From positions 1 through 64,000 of the forward strand of contig JAYKKM010000031.1 in assembly GCA_035772405.1 (NCBI GenBank): a DNA stretch of 64,000 bases, read 5' to 3'. This document shows positions 1-10,553 of this stretch, piece after piece; the stretch's first letter is position 1, and each line of letters starts with the position of its first letter. The DNA is from Chrysogorgia sp. JL179-B06. Taxonomy: Eukaryota; Cnidaria; Anthozoa; Scleralcyonacea; Chrysogorgiidae. The notes below the pieces were generated by a model. That model was given only the letters and a program-made list of their open reading frames with translations. It had not been told where the DNA came from and made no database searches. The position numbers and the translations under genes are program-made.

Positions 1-240
1 ACATTTTTCCAGAAAAGGCCATCTTGCACGCCCGCATAGCATCTTGAAAACTCAAAATGCCACCAATCGCAGAGTTGTTTATGAAATCAAATCAAACTTG
101 GCGTGTGAGTGGATCTCATGTGCCTGGCGCTTGTCGAATTTCAATTTTTAATCTTGCGTTACCGTGTGCCGTGTTTTTCGATTGACGACTTTGCGGGTCA
201 TCAACGACCCATTTTAACTGCGCCCGTAGGGAAAGAGTTA
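1..240. other. Unassigned leading sequence
   Basis: I see no gene, RNA or repeat structure here. The open frames that enter this stretch are run-ins to the minisatellite that follows and show no recognisable protein. Confidence 0.4.
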
Positions 241-1041
241 ATGAGATATTTGACATCATCAATAAGATATTTGACATCTTTAATAAGATATTTGACATCT
301 TTAATAACATATTTGACATCTTTAATAAGATATTTGACATCTTTAATAAGATATTTGACATCTTTAATGAGATATTTGACATCTTTAATGAGATATTTGA
401 CATCTTTAATAAGATATTTGACATCTTTAATAAGATATTTGACATCTTTAATAAGATATTTGACATCTTTAATAAGATATTTGACATCTTTAATGAGATA
501 TTTGACATCTTTAATGAGATATTTGACATCTTTAATAAGATATTTGACATCTTTAATAACATATTTGACATCTTTAATAAGATATTTGACATCTTTAATA
601 AGATATTTGACATCTTTAATGAGATATTTGACATCTTTAATGAGATATTTGACATCTTTAATAAGATATTTGACATCTTTAATAAGATATTTGACATCTT
701 TAATGAGATATTTGTCATCTTTAATAATATATTTGACATCTTTAATAAGATATTTGACATCTTTAATGAGATATTTGACATCTTTAATAAGACATTTGAC
801 ATCTTTAATAAGATATTTGACATCTTTGATAAGATATTTGACATCTTTAATAACATATTTGACATCTTTAATAAGATATTTGACATCTTTAATAAGATAT
901 TTGACATCTTTAATAAGATATTTGACAATATTAATGAGATATTTGTCATCTTTAATAAGATATTTGACAGCATTAATAAGATATTTGACAGCTTTAATCA
1001 AATATTTGACAATTTTAATATATTTGTCATCTTTAATATGA
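241..1041 (+). repeat. 21-bp minisatellite (about 38 units)
   Basis: Tandem units of 21 bp share the core ATATTTGACATCTTTAAT followed by AAG, GAG or AAC variants, and they degenerate at the right edge (about 930-1041). A unit length divisible by three with no stop codon keeps several frames open on both strands, giving the apparent proteins of 7-residue repeats. The variant order is not random: the AAC-type unit recurs at about 304, 556 and 851, so a 12-unit (252 bp) block appears duplicated. I do not call a gene here. Confidence 0.95.
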
Positions 1042-2095
1042 TATAGTTGAGATTACTTTAAGGTATTTAATAACTTTAATATGATAGTTGATAACTTTAA
1101 TGAGCTATTTAGCAGCTTTAACAAGACAATTGTTAGCTTTAATTGTGCATGAAATAAATAATATTACTAGAAGTTACTATCGCAAGGGAAGTGCTGCCTC
1201 TAAATCCAAGGCAGTCGTGATATTGTTCAAAATTGCTAAAATAAGTGGCAGTACAGCCTCGTACCCATGCGGTTATGGTTTACTTGGGTAATACCAGAGC
1301 TGCCAGTGAGTTCTACATATATATGGAGCTCACAATGAGCTTGCTGGACCATAGGTACTCTGTGGTATGTCAGACATCTATTTCGGGTAAGTCTAAAATT
1401 ACACACAGCCAGGGGACCCACACATGCTTCATCCTCCCCTGGCACATTTCCTGATATCTCACGTCTGCCACCTCCCTTGTTGACCCCCCTGTGTTGTAAC
1501 CATTCTCACCATCTATTGACAATATATATAGTAGTTCATGAACATGTGTAATACTATAAAACAGATGTAAGTTGAACAGTTGCATAAAAATGCTGTTAAA
1601 TATGAACACAAAAAGTTGACATTATAACAGTTGATAAACTAAGTTAATCAGAATTTGTTTCTTGCATAAAAATGCAGTTCAATATGAGGGACACGGATGT
1701 GCAAGGTAAATCTTATTCACAAACAAAGTATTTGATAATTGCGATAACCATGACATTGTCAGCATATTAACCGTGGTGTCAGAGATGGCATGAAATCGCA
1801 GATGACTAGTTGCCTTACCTTGACAAGAGAAACTTTCCTCACTGAAATCGAAGTTAAAATTCGCAAGCTATCATGAGTTCCGAACATTTGATTCGGCATC
1901 CGGCGATTATACGAACATCTACGAGTTACGTCATAAAACGTCATAAATCTGTGGACATCCATGACAAAAATTGAGCGTGATTTTAACTTGATCGACTATA
2001 CATAGTTCCGCGAAGAGGTCTGGGTACGAGACACAGCAACCATGTCAAGAATAGTGTGCTGCCTACGGCAGCAAAAACAAACCGTGTGTGATTTG
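1042..2095. other. Intergenic, nothing recognised
   Basis: About 1 kb of AT-rich sequence. Short open frames lack any family signature. No inverted repeat or tRNA-like box pair stands out. Confidence 0.4.
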
Positions 2096-2612
2096 GGGGC
2101 TCATGGTCTGCACTCGTGGTCTGCGCTCATGGTCTGCACTCGTGGTCTGCACTCGTGGTCTGCACTCGTGGTCTGCGCTCATGGTCTGCGATCGTGGTCT
2201 GCACTCGTGGTCTGCGCTCGTGGTCTGCACTCGTGGTCTGCACTCATGGTCTGCGCTCGTGGTTTGCACTCTGCGCTCGTGGTTTGCGCTCGTGGTCTGC
2301 ACTCATGGTCTACCGCCTCATAGTCTACCCTCATATTCTACCCTCATAGTCTACCCTCATAGTCTACCCTCATAGCCTACCCTCATGGTCTGCGCTCATG
2401 GTCTACCCTCATGGTCTGCGCTCATGGTCTACGCTCATGGTCTGCGCTCTGCGTTCATGGTCTGCGCTCGTGGTCTGCACTCGTGGTTCTGCGCTCGTGG
2501 TCTGCGCTCATGGTCTGCACTCATGGTCTATACCCTCATGGTCTGCGCTCATGGTCTGCGCTCATGGTCTGCGCTCGTGGTTTGCGCTCGTGGTTTGCGC
2601 TCGTGGTCTCCC
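2096..2612 (+). repeat. 13-bp minisatellite (about 39 units)
   Basis: Units of 13 bp follow the pattern TCGTGGTCTGCAC / TCATGGTCTGCGC. A central block (about 2310-2385) has the variant TCATAGTCTACCC. Occasional short deletions change the phase, for example near 2268 and 2447. Because 13 is not a multiple of three, all three frames cycle through the same 13-residue repeat and remain open. It ends directly at a degraded tyrosine-recombinase fragment. Confidence 0.95.
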
Positions 2613-2912
2613 TCCGTCAGCCTACTCAAAATATCTCGCCGCAGTTCGGTCGCTTAACATCGATCACGGCTTCCAGAACTCCATGGTGAGTACTCCCAGA
2701 TTCCATTAGCTCGTTCGCGACATCAGACAGTCAGCAGTTCTGTCGCATTTATCTTGTCTTCCCATCACTAGACCGTTAGTTGCTGTGCTTCGCCGTCCTT
2801 GTCGCAGGAGAATTTCGACCACTGTATGTTTTGGGCGGCGTACTGTGCGGCTTTATTCTGTTCAGTCCTGCGTCTGTACGAATTCACGTGCGCCACGTCG
2901 TTCGACCCGAGT
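2613..2912 (+). pseudogene. Degraded tyrosine-recombinase (Crypton/DIRS-like) fragment
   Basis: Three short coding-like stretches in different frames line up in the order expected of the phage-integrase-like recombinases found in animal transposons. The first, about 2615-2680, reads YSKYLAAVRSLNIDHGF, like the N-terminal SAM-like core-binding region. The second, about 2710-2815, contains LPITRPLVAVLRR, matching the usual LP-I-T linker. The third, about 2816-2905, has FDHCMFWAAYCAALF followed by [11 protein letters not shown], resembling the segment before the first catalytic Arg. Frameshifts and a stop separate them and the C-terminal catalytic RHRY block is missing, so this is a relic. GTGAGT at 2684 could imitate a splice donor, but the middle block argues for frameshifts rather than an intron. 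Confidence 0.55.
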
Positions 2913-2920
2913 TAGATAGT

Positions 2921-3026
2921 TAGTTGGTTGGTTGGTTGGTTGGTTGGTTGGTTGGTTGGTTGGTTGGTTGGTTGGTTGGTTGGTTAATTGGTTATTTACT
3001 TATTTACTTATTTACTTATTTATTAC
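2921..3026 (+). repeat. (TTGG)n and (TTTACTTA)n microsatellites
   Basis: About 16 tandem TTGG units (about 2923-2986) run into short TTAC/TTTACTTA repeats. This is simple sequence. Confidence 0.95.
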
Positions 3027-3828
3027 ATTTTATATAGACACTCTTTATAAAGGACACAGTAAGTCCACACATTAATATAATTATTACTTGGGCTACTGTG
3101 GTAGGTTTCGGCTCTGTTTTGTCTGGTCGCGAATTGGCAATTATTGCATCATACCGTCAGACTTTACGAAACTGAGCGTTATAAATATGCTAATCTTCAC
3201 GCGTGCTTTCTGATCGTTTGATCAAGCTGTCCAAAGCCAGGTGTTCTTTCTTGGACAAGTTAACACATTCACAGACATAGTTATTGGTCAGTAATGTCGC
3301 TGGCAAGTATCGTGGTTTTATATACGCTCACAATGCTTACAATTGCAGATGCCGATCGCGGTAGACCTGGCACTAAGAGATGACGAGCGATTTCTAAACT
3401 GGTTGGTCTGCGAACTCAATGAATTTACAATAATGCCAAGTTGTTTATGTACGCCAAAAGTATCTATATGAATGCCAAACGTAAAATAACGCTTAGCGAA
3501 ATACTGCTTAACAGGAAACTTCTGACAATTCTGAAACTTCTGCGCACATCTGAAACTTCATGGCAATGCGCAGCAAGTGGCGACAAGTACCTTTTACTAG
3601 ACAAAGAGGACACGTAAAGGCTTCATATTTTGTGACTATATACTGATGACTTCAGAACTCAATCTGGAAATAATTTGAGAAAATATTTCAGGGCCTATCA
3701 AAATGTTGATTTTAAAAGTTTGTTCAAATGCCAAAGAGATACTAGGATTTTGTAACCCAAGGGATTTTGTAACCCAGGGGATTTTCTATCATATGGAGTG
3801 TCATTTATCAACAGATGTTGGGACAAAA
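3027..3828. other. Unassigned; contains a dispersed repeat
   Basis: No gene seen. About 3310-3420 (CTCACAATGCTTAC, GATCGCGGTAGACCT, AGATGACGAGCGATT) recurs at about 27960-28035 and 57265-57335. It also occurs in inverted orientation at about 32690-32770, so this is a dispersed repeat rather than unique sequence. Confidence 0.5.
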
Positions 3829-4900
3829 AGGCTCTCCTCCGCAGAGGCTTCCAATTCGGTAGAGGGGTGATGGGTTGGTATTATGGTTGGGATAGGAAAT
3901 GCGGTATAGAGAGTAATGGTAATAACCTTTCATGTTACTCCATCACCAAATAACATCACTGGATAACATCAAGGGAATCGAGGTGGGAGGGTTAGGAAGA
4001 CACTTAAGGCGGGGGGTTAGGGTTAGAAAACTCATTAGGTGGTAGGGTTAGGGTTAAGATCTAAGTTGTTTTGCGGTTAGCGGTTATTTCATGAATACCT
4101 CGATTCATTTGGTGATGAAGTTAACATGGAGTTAACATGAAAGGTTAACCATGGGATAAGGAAAACCGCTGAAAATCGGAGCGCGGGCGAGGGGGGAGCC
4201 TCTTATATCTTGACGAACTCGGCGATTTCTTACAATCCATTTTATATATCGGCAATCCTTTTGTTTCTCGTTCTAATTTTTTATGTAAGGAGACATGCGA
4301 CCAAGAGCGTTTGGCTGACGTCTTAATTTTTGTATTTTAACGTTGTTTTGAATTTTGATGCGATGGAAGAGCCTGATGATAATTGACACTCGAGCTCCAG
4401 GAGGCAGTTGCTGTTGATATGAACTATTCTGAAGGTTCTGAAGTTGATATTTTGACCACATCGTTCCAAAATATCTCGATCGATGCTAAGTTAGTCTAGA
4501 ACAAACAAGTTTTTCCCCAGGGTGCATTCCACGCACCAAAACCCGAAGATCTCCGGCGTGTTTCACAACTTTGTTTATGCGCTATAGTTGTGGCCGACTT
4601 ATTTTGCGAAGCGAGGTTCTCGGCGTACACGAAGTTTGTCTTGGCGCAACTTCGGTGTAAGCTATACATGAAATGCACCCTGAGTTTTTCCTCTCCGCCA
4701 TGTACGTAACATGTACGTAACATGAATTATTCAAATTTATATAAACGCTCTCTCGAATATATCACAGCAGGAGATGAATTATTCAGATTAACGTACTTAT
4801 GTTTCTCTCTCGAATATATCACAGAAGATTGCACCCCCGGTTTGGCGCCATATGTGTCCTGAAATCTGTCCGGCCGACCGCATTCGCTATCCGAACCGAT
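3829..4900 (+). mobile_element. Old, degraded copy of the 18354-19254 element family
   Basis: The left edge CTCTCCTCCGCAGAGGCTTCC and the downstream AAAACCGCTGAAAATCGG and GCGCGGGCGAG segments match the terminal repeat of the element at 18354-19254. The interior (4285-4490 and 4740-4860) matches its interior in the same order. The captured-looking exon is broken here: the ATG at about 4360 meets a stop after MEEPDDN, and the splice donor is mutated. The right end is too degraded to place, and I could not define a target duplication. Confidence 0.6.
3926..4145. mobile_element. Nested MITE with telomere-like core (TTAA-type)
   Basis: Ends are inverted: CCTTTCATGTTACTCCATCA on the left against ATGGAGTTAACATGAAAGG on the right, and TCACCAAAT against ATTTGGTGA inside. 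Flanks are ATAA and TTAA, consistent with a TTAA target (piggyBac/Kolobok style) with one change. The core holds repeated GGGTTAGGGTTAG-type sequence. It splits the terminal repeat of the surrounding older element. Confidence 0.65.
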
Positions 4901-4952
4901 TACCCATTCGTGACAAAACGCCAAAATCTATTAACCTCCCGCCCCCTGAGGC

Positions 4953-5145
4953 TTAACAACCAGTCATTCGATACCAACGTCCTGCATGCGGAAATTGCTC
5001 ATCATATTTTCCTTCGACGACCTTTGCTCTCTGCTTCTCTCTGTGAACATTTTCAAAGAATGTCTGCATTTTCCTTCGCAATTCGTCAGCCATCTCTTCG
5101 ATTGCAAACTCTGCATAGGTTTCAAAGAAAGGATTCTGGAGCAGC
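4953..5145 (-). other. Coding-like exon, least damaged of three copies
   Basis: On the minus strand an AG acceptor is followed by a frame beginning LLQNPFFETYAEFA and containing EEMADELRRKMQTFFENVHR and later EQFPHAGRWYRMTGC, then a stop. Two younger copies (20489-20600 and 53576-53687) keep the same frame with conservative differences but stop early after FFENVHRA because of a small deletion. Conservation of frame rather than of DNA suggests this was coding. I do not recognise the family and found no partner exons. Confidence 0.35.
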
Positions 5146-5590
5146 CTTTTTTCAGGTTCGTAAAATTACAAGTATATATCAAATACGTTTGTATATGCAG
5201 CTAGTCCCGTAAGGAGCAACAAAGTTAAGATCACAACACAAGAAAGTAAAATCAATTAAACAAGTTATTTAAGTAAAACAGCTAGGAAGACACAGAGACA
5301 ATTATCAATGGCAATGTGTCTTCGGTCTTGTGCTGCAGATAATTAACTGATGACGTGAGCCGCACGAGGCTGAGCTAAGCAAGTGTGTTTGCCATTTCCC
5401 TAATAACGAAAATTATAGTGTTGCATTAACTGTGCTTAGAGCAATTTCATAACGATGAAAATATTGTTAAATTATAGTAAACTAATTAGAAATTGTTGCT
5501 TTAAAACCAAAGGCAAAATCTGTTCGTAAATTTGTGTTTACTGATTTTACCTGCACACTGAGAATTAATTAACACTTATTTACTGGGACC

Positions 5591-5647
5591 GAGGAAAACA
5601 GTATGTTTTGTGGTCTCGAGGGATCACAAAACATACTGCTTTCCCGA
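5591..5647. repeat. Imperfect hairpin around CAGTATGTTTTGTG
   Basis: CAGTATGTTTTGTG and its complement CACAAAACATACTG are separated by about 12 bp centred on TCTCGAGGGA, with further pairing outside. This is a stem-loop. No protein or tRNA context is visible. Confidence 0.7.
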
Positions 5648-5879
5648 GACATGAAATATTTTATTCTTCAAACATTAATTAAATTAAATACAATTAAGAC
5701 CGGGAGAATTCATTCCAAAGGTCGCATCTTTCACATGATACACCCTCGACCAATGACATACTAGAAAATATGAACTTTGACACTTGGTATATAACTGATA
5801 ATTAACATGATCGGGCGAGCCCTTCACAGAATAAAGTTCTCTATAATTGGATATATTATATACCAAACATTCGCTTTCT

Positions 5880-6140
5880 TCTGATGTCTTGTCTTTCTAC
5901 ACGCCGTGCTCGGTCTCTTTGTCTTCGCCTTGATAGACGTCAATCCCTTTCTTCTGCTGTCTCTTCTGCCCTTCGCTCTCGCTCATTTCTTCGTCGAGAC
6001 TGTATACGTTCTGTGACAGACGTACTTCACTGTCTCGTCTGCTCTTCTCTCTCGCACATTTCTTCGTCGAGATTCACTTTCTTCTGATGTCTCGTCTGTC
6101 TTTCTTCGCTGTCGTTATCGCTCATTTCTTCGCTGCCTCC
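5880..6140 (+). repeat. Pyrimidine-rich degenerate repeat
   Basis: CT-rich sequence in which TTTCTTCTGATGTC, TCGTCTG and CATTTCTTCGTCGAGA recur irregularly. The open frame across it is low-complexity Ser/Arg/Leu and is not a convincing protein. Confidence 0.5.
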
Positions 6141-6394
6141 TTAGTGTTGCATACGGCCGTCAGGAAAAACCGGCGATGAGCGAGTATTAAAATCCGACCG
6201 GACAAGATGATGACGACAGACAACGCCGCGCTTGATTCTGTAACTAGGGGGCTAGTCTGAGGGCTCACCCCAAATCTGATTTGATGGTTCTTGTTTGAAT
6301 ATATAGCCAGCCAGGATTGTTGCCATTTTCATTAACCTATACATAATCTTTTCTCAGTTGATATATTTGGAGGTCATGCCCTTGTAGAAAATTA

Positions 6395-6660
6395 AATATT
6401 CAACTTCATTATGTAAGAGATAAAGCCCAAGAAGGAGGGCTTTATGTTATATAAATCGCAGCGTCCGAGGGCTTCATATAGCATGAATCCCGACATTTGA
6501 GGGCTTTATCTGACTTATTTCATGATTGAGGAGGTTTTCCAACAAACATTTTATCCACCTTCGACAAAGATTTCCCTTAGTTTTTCCTTCATTTCGTATC
6601 TAATTAGTATTCATGGTCTTTATGCTAGATAAAGCCCGCGGTACATCAAAGAAAACCGAC
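6395..6660. repeat. AGATAAAGCCC inverted-repeat element; unit boundary sequence
   Basis: Copies of (A)GATAAAGCCC and GGGCTTTATCT alternate in opposite orientation (about 6418, 6445, 6515 and 6640), making a foldback. Nearly the same sequence starts immediately after the satellite at about 30690, so this marks the left end of the duplicated unit. Confidence 0.65.
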
Positions 6661-7231
6661 TCAATCGTGTAATAAGCTGAAATAAACACGTCAAGTAATA
6701 ATCATATTTTGAATTTCTTGTCACGGTTTTATTAATAATAATATTTATTTATCTATATAGCGTTATTTCCAATAAAATACATTGCCCAATAGTGCTTTAC
6801 AAAACTCTAAAAACAGTTGGCATTACATTGTGGTGGTTTACAAGGAATTAAAAGTAGTTTAAAAATCTATATATCTAAGAATCCCTGTTGCGGCAAGATT
6901 ATCACCCTCGCTTCGCACGCTTGCCCGGGGACAAACCTTTTGTGAGAAATGGTCCCCTGCCGCGGCGAGGTTGTCACCCTAGCTTCGCGACCTCGCTTGC
7001 GAGGGGATAAGGACAGTATGGAGCTAGACTATTCAGTGGTTTATATGTCAGTAGCAGTAATTTGTATACTTTATCACAAAACAAGTATACTTGCAACTCA
7101 TATTGTTGAAAATAAGAATGAAAAAGAACTATATTTATAAATATATTTCACAATATAATTATGATTGATTTTCTATTTCTATTTATAACATCTTATGGAG
7201 ATTAGCTACTGTAGCTTTGCATTTGATAATA
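6661..7231. other. Unit-1 copy of shared sequence, no gene
   Basis: Collinear with about 33009-33495. It contains an AATAATATTTATTTATC segment of a type common at LINE or SINE tails, and a repeated TTGTCACCCTAGCTTCGC / TTATCACCCTCGCTTCGC motif. No coding signal. Confidence 0.5.
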
Positions 7232-7419
7232 AAATAAACCAATTGGTTTATTTTATTTTGTATGTTGAACCTACCGTAGACGGATGCATATGGTGGATGT
7301 TTGCAGGTGTTGTGGTCTAGTGGTTAAATAAACCAATTGGTTTATTTTATTTTGTATGTTGAACCTACCGTAGACGGATGCATATGGTGGATGTTTGCAG
7401 CTGTTGTGGTCTAGTGGTT
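7232..7419 (+). repeat. 94-bp tandem duplication ending in a pol III A box
   Basis: The sequence from AAATAAACCAATTGG to TGGTCTAGTGGTT occurs twice in direct tandem (7232-7325 and 7326-7419). Unit 2 (about 33494-33546) has only one copy of its left portion, so the duplication is confined to unit 1. Confidence 0.85.
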
Positions 7420-7660
7420 ACCACACATGTCTATGAGCTGGGAGACACAGGTTCAAATCCTGGGTCGGACCTCCACTCAAGGTCTTAAAAATAATTGAGG
7501 AGAAAGTGCTGCCTTTGCAATAATATCAGCAAATGGTAAGACTTTCAGGTCTTCTCGGATAACGACCTAAAATCGTAGGCCCTCGGAACCCCTATAATTG
7601 GGCTTTTAGCCTGTTGGGTTATTCCGTTCACCTAAGAGTGATAAATCTAATAAACTAAAA
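7398..7660 (+). mobile_element. tRNA-derived SINE
   Basis: A pol III A box (TGGTCTAGTGG, 7407-7417) and B box (GGTTCAAATCC, 7450-7460) lie 43 bp apart, as in a tRNA. The D-arm GTGGTCTAGTGGTTACCAC can fold, but the acceptor stem does not pair and the anticodon stem would need a 10-base loop, so a working tRNA is unlikely. About 200 bp of unrelated tail follows. The unit-2 counterpart (about 33540) lacks this block. Confidence 0.65.
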
Positions 7661-7907
7661 CAGGTGGTTTTTCGTAATCTTTTGGAAATAGCACTTAACT
7701 CAAAACAAGTCCAATAGCCTGGTTCACATCCACCATGTGCATGACACGTGTAGGTACATTGCTAAATGGTCGTGGCTAGATGGTACCCTCGCAGTTGAGT
7801 TTTAGTTAGCAGTTAGTTGTAGACTGCGATTAAGGTTGGAGTGCAGGGGTTAGGGCTTCGGTTAGGATTAGGGTTAAGATTAGGGTTAGATTTGGGATTT
7901 GGTTTTA

Positions 7908-8137
7908 GGGGCTGATTACATGGAGAAATTTCAGCCCGGGCTGAGATTTCAGCCCGGCTACTGAGGTATGGTAAAGAGGGAGAATAGAAATCACGATATC
8001 GAAAGCGGTCAAGCGGTAACAAATATGGCATAAAAACAAAGCTATTTAAATTATTTCCATACTCCGTAATTTACCATATCTCAGTAGCCGGGCTGAAATC
8101 TCAGCCCGGCCTGGAATTTCTCCATGTAATCAGCCCC
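7908..8137. mobile_element. Harbinger-like MITE with 3-bp target duplication
   Basis: 230 bp. Both ends read GGGGCTGATTACATGGAGAA inward, and the inverted similarity continues for about 68 bp with few mismatches. TTA flanks both sides (7905-7907 and 8138-8140). The paralogous site in unit 2 (about 33575) reads GGCTTTAGTTTAG with a single TTA and no insertion, so this is a true filled/empty pair. The TTA duplication and G-rich ends fit PIF/Harbinger. No coding capacity. Confidence 0.85.
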
Positions 8138-8140
8138 TTA

Positions 8141-9326
8141 GTTTAGATATATGTTTACGTCACGATCCTCAACTGCGAGGGTACCATCTAGCAACGACCT
8201 TGCTAAATACACTACACTATAGGAACCTCAGAAATGGCGCATGATCAGATAATTAGAAAATTAGTGCCAAATTCTGCATGGACGATGAAATTACAATGCA
8301 ATATCTCGATCACGTGTCTCTATCCTAAGCAATTAGAAATGAACTCTGAACTCTGATTGTTGAAAGATCGATGGGAAGACGTGATTCTGGCGAGTTCGGT
8401 GTTAAAACACGCCGTTTATACAGCGAATATTTATGATGAAGAACAATCTGGTTGTCAGAAATAGTGGGCCTTGATGTTGAGGAAGTGAGCATTTATTTAC
8501 AGTTATCGAAGAAAACGATTGCTCGGTACATACGGTAGACCATATGCTTACATATCAATGCACACAAACGCTGCAACATCCTGAGAAAACGATCGCTGAA
8601 ATGTTTAACGAAGTGTTTCAAAACAGGATCTATATGCGGTTCATTATTATTTAAAATGAAACAACATTAGAAAGACCTGACCCATGTAAACAACTACTGT
8701 ACATAACAGTAACGAGTAACGTATGTACTAACTAAGAAATGTTCAAATCAATTTAGTTAAGCAAAAGTGCACAACAGAGTCTGAATGCCAGATTTGAGAG
8801 CAGAATTTAGACGGCGTTCTTGTTGTTGGCAGGAATGGCCGTTTATCTGGACGAGAGTGGATATGTAAATTGCATGCATGTGCTAAAAATGATTAAGCAT
8901 AAACAAATAAAATAAAATCCCTGGGAAGTTAAACAACTGTGGCACGACAAGCAATATGCATGAAACACGTTGACTATTTTAGCAATGACAATGCGACCAG
9001 GCGATTGGACCAAAAACCTGATCTCTGGTAATGTGGTGATCTTTTGAAAATAGCACTTAATTCAACATCCTGCACCATGTATATGCCACGTGTACAGGCA
9101 CATGGTGGAGCTATAACCTTTGGAACTTTCGAGTGCTAATTACTTCCGTCCACCTAGAAAAATAGTGAAATACATATATTAAAAATGTTTACAAAAATAT
9201 GATGGCTTTCTTAATTAAGTTACTTCATTCATATAGTTCTTTATATAAAACTTGCTATAAAGTTTCTCTGTTGTATAGGCTTAATATAAATTACATCGTT
9301 TAGATCAAACCTCGAGTTCCGCACTC
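8141..9326. other. Collinear unit sequence without recognised genes
   Basis: Matches about 33580-34880 in unit 2 apart from small indels. Short frames show no family signature. Confidence 0.5.
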
Positions 9327-9465
9327 CGCAGGCAACTATGTGGCTTCTTTTTCGGAGTCAAATAGCTTCAAATACTTTAGTTCCTGCAAATATTCCAGCC
9401 AAAACATTGCTCGCACAGCCTTGGAAGCGATTTGACTCGGAAAAAAGAAGCCACGGAGTCCTGCG
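9327..9465. mobile_element. Short inverted-repeat MITE (older than the duplication)
   Basis: CGCAGGCAACTATGTGGCTT near the left and its imperfect complement near the right (AAGCCACGGAGTCCTGCG) enclose a second arm pair, GAGTCAAAT and ATTTGACTC. The same structure is at about 34878-35015 in unit 2, so it was present before the duplication. Confidence 0.65.
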
Positions 9466-10451
9466 TATATATGAGGTTACTTTCGATCTATATGTATTTT
9501 AACGTTTGTTGCCGTTGGCATATTTTCTGTGTCGAAACAAGTAATTTTGCTGGCAGTGTCTTTGTGCTCTCTGTTATAGGGGCTGTTTATCATACATGTC
9601 CAATACTGTCGAATAGATTCGTATGAGCCTCTATATAGGCTAGCCGGGACTGAGTTTGTGGCACGAAAATCTTTCATCGACCCAAGAAGGCTGTAACAAA
9701 AATTACAGTCGACCGTATCGATCATTTGAATACAGACACGAGACAACCTGCATGATAAGAATTATAGCGCAGAATCTTTATCCTCCGAAGAGGCTTATTG
9801 GCTTCGGGGAAAACCGCTTTGTTGGTTAACTTGGTTTTCCAACCCAATATAACGGCGGCGAAGAGCATTTGAATTTGAATGACAAAACATGATTATTTTC
9901 ATTTCCAAAACACTCCTGAAAACAAATATATAAGCAGCTGTCAAGAAATGGTGCATCATGGTCTGGTCAACTGAAACTACAGTATACTTTAGCAATAATG
10001 CTTGCAAAGCAACAAATGAACCGAGAGAGGCGAGAGAGAGACAAAGAGTCAAAGAGCAAGAAAACTTCTAAAATATTTTAACTGAAGAAGAACGAATGTT
10101 CGAAATATTTTAAAATTTATCTGGACTGTTAGAAGTTTTCTTGCTCTTTCTCTTTCTCATCAATTCAAGTATAATAATATCTAAGAGCATAACCTGTATC
10201 CATGTTTGTGGATCAAAAGATATTATCTACAAATCTAAAAAAGGGCAAATCTACTGCAAGTCATTTTGTTATTCTGTAATTTTAGTGACGTTATCAGCAT
10301 CCAATACTTTTTTTGACACCTCCGTCCAATAATTCACAGTATTCGACGGAAATGACGCCACAGCTGTCGGACATTGAGAATTAATGTTGACCAATCGGGA
10401 ACGAGAATGAAGTTTGAATGTATTTTAATTGAGAAATAAAAACCAGTCGCG
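9466..10451. other. Collinear unit sequence; LINE-free site
   Basis: Matches 35100-35660 plus 39063-39470. The point at about 10035 (GAGAGAGGCGAGAGAGAGAC) is uninterrupted here but carries the LINE in unit 2. No gene recognised. Confidence 0.5.
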
Positions 10452-10553
10452 TGTTATTATCGAGTTATAATGGCATAGGTGATATGCGTGTAAAACACGA
10501 GGCGATAGTTTTGCTAGCTTCTCGAGTGCCGGCATTATAACTCGATAATCACA
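10452..10553. repeat. Foldback around TTATCGAGTTATAATG
   Basis: TTATCGAGTTATAATGGCA and its complement (GCATTATAACTCGATAA) face each other across about 65 bp. The unit-2 copy is at about 39468-39560 with an incomplete right arm. MITE-like, no target duplication determined. Confidence 0.65.

Noticed and set aside
116..1001. Lys/Leu/Ile repeat proteins on either strand of the 21-bp minisatellite
   Set aside because: Frames are open on both strands at once because the unit is 21 bp without stops.
2684..2812. An intron (GTGAGT...TCGCAG) in the recombinase fragment
   Set aside because: The presumed intron itself contains the expected LPIT block in another frame, so frameshift decay is the simpler reading.
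4010..4060. A telomere or chromosome end
   Set aside because: GGGTTAGGGTT runs are only a few units and sit inside MITE cores bounded by inverted repeats.
7401..7475. A functional tRNA gene
   Set aside because: A and B boxes are good, but the acceptor stem does not pair and the anticodon loop is the wrong size; a SINE head explains it.
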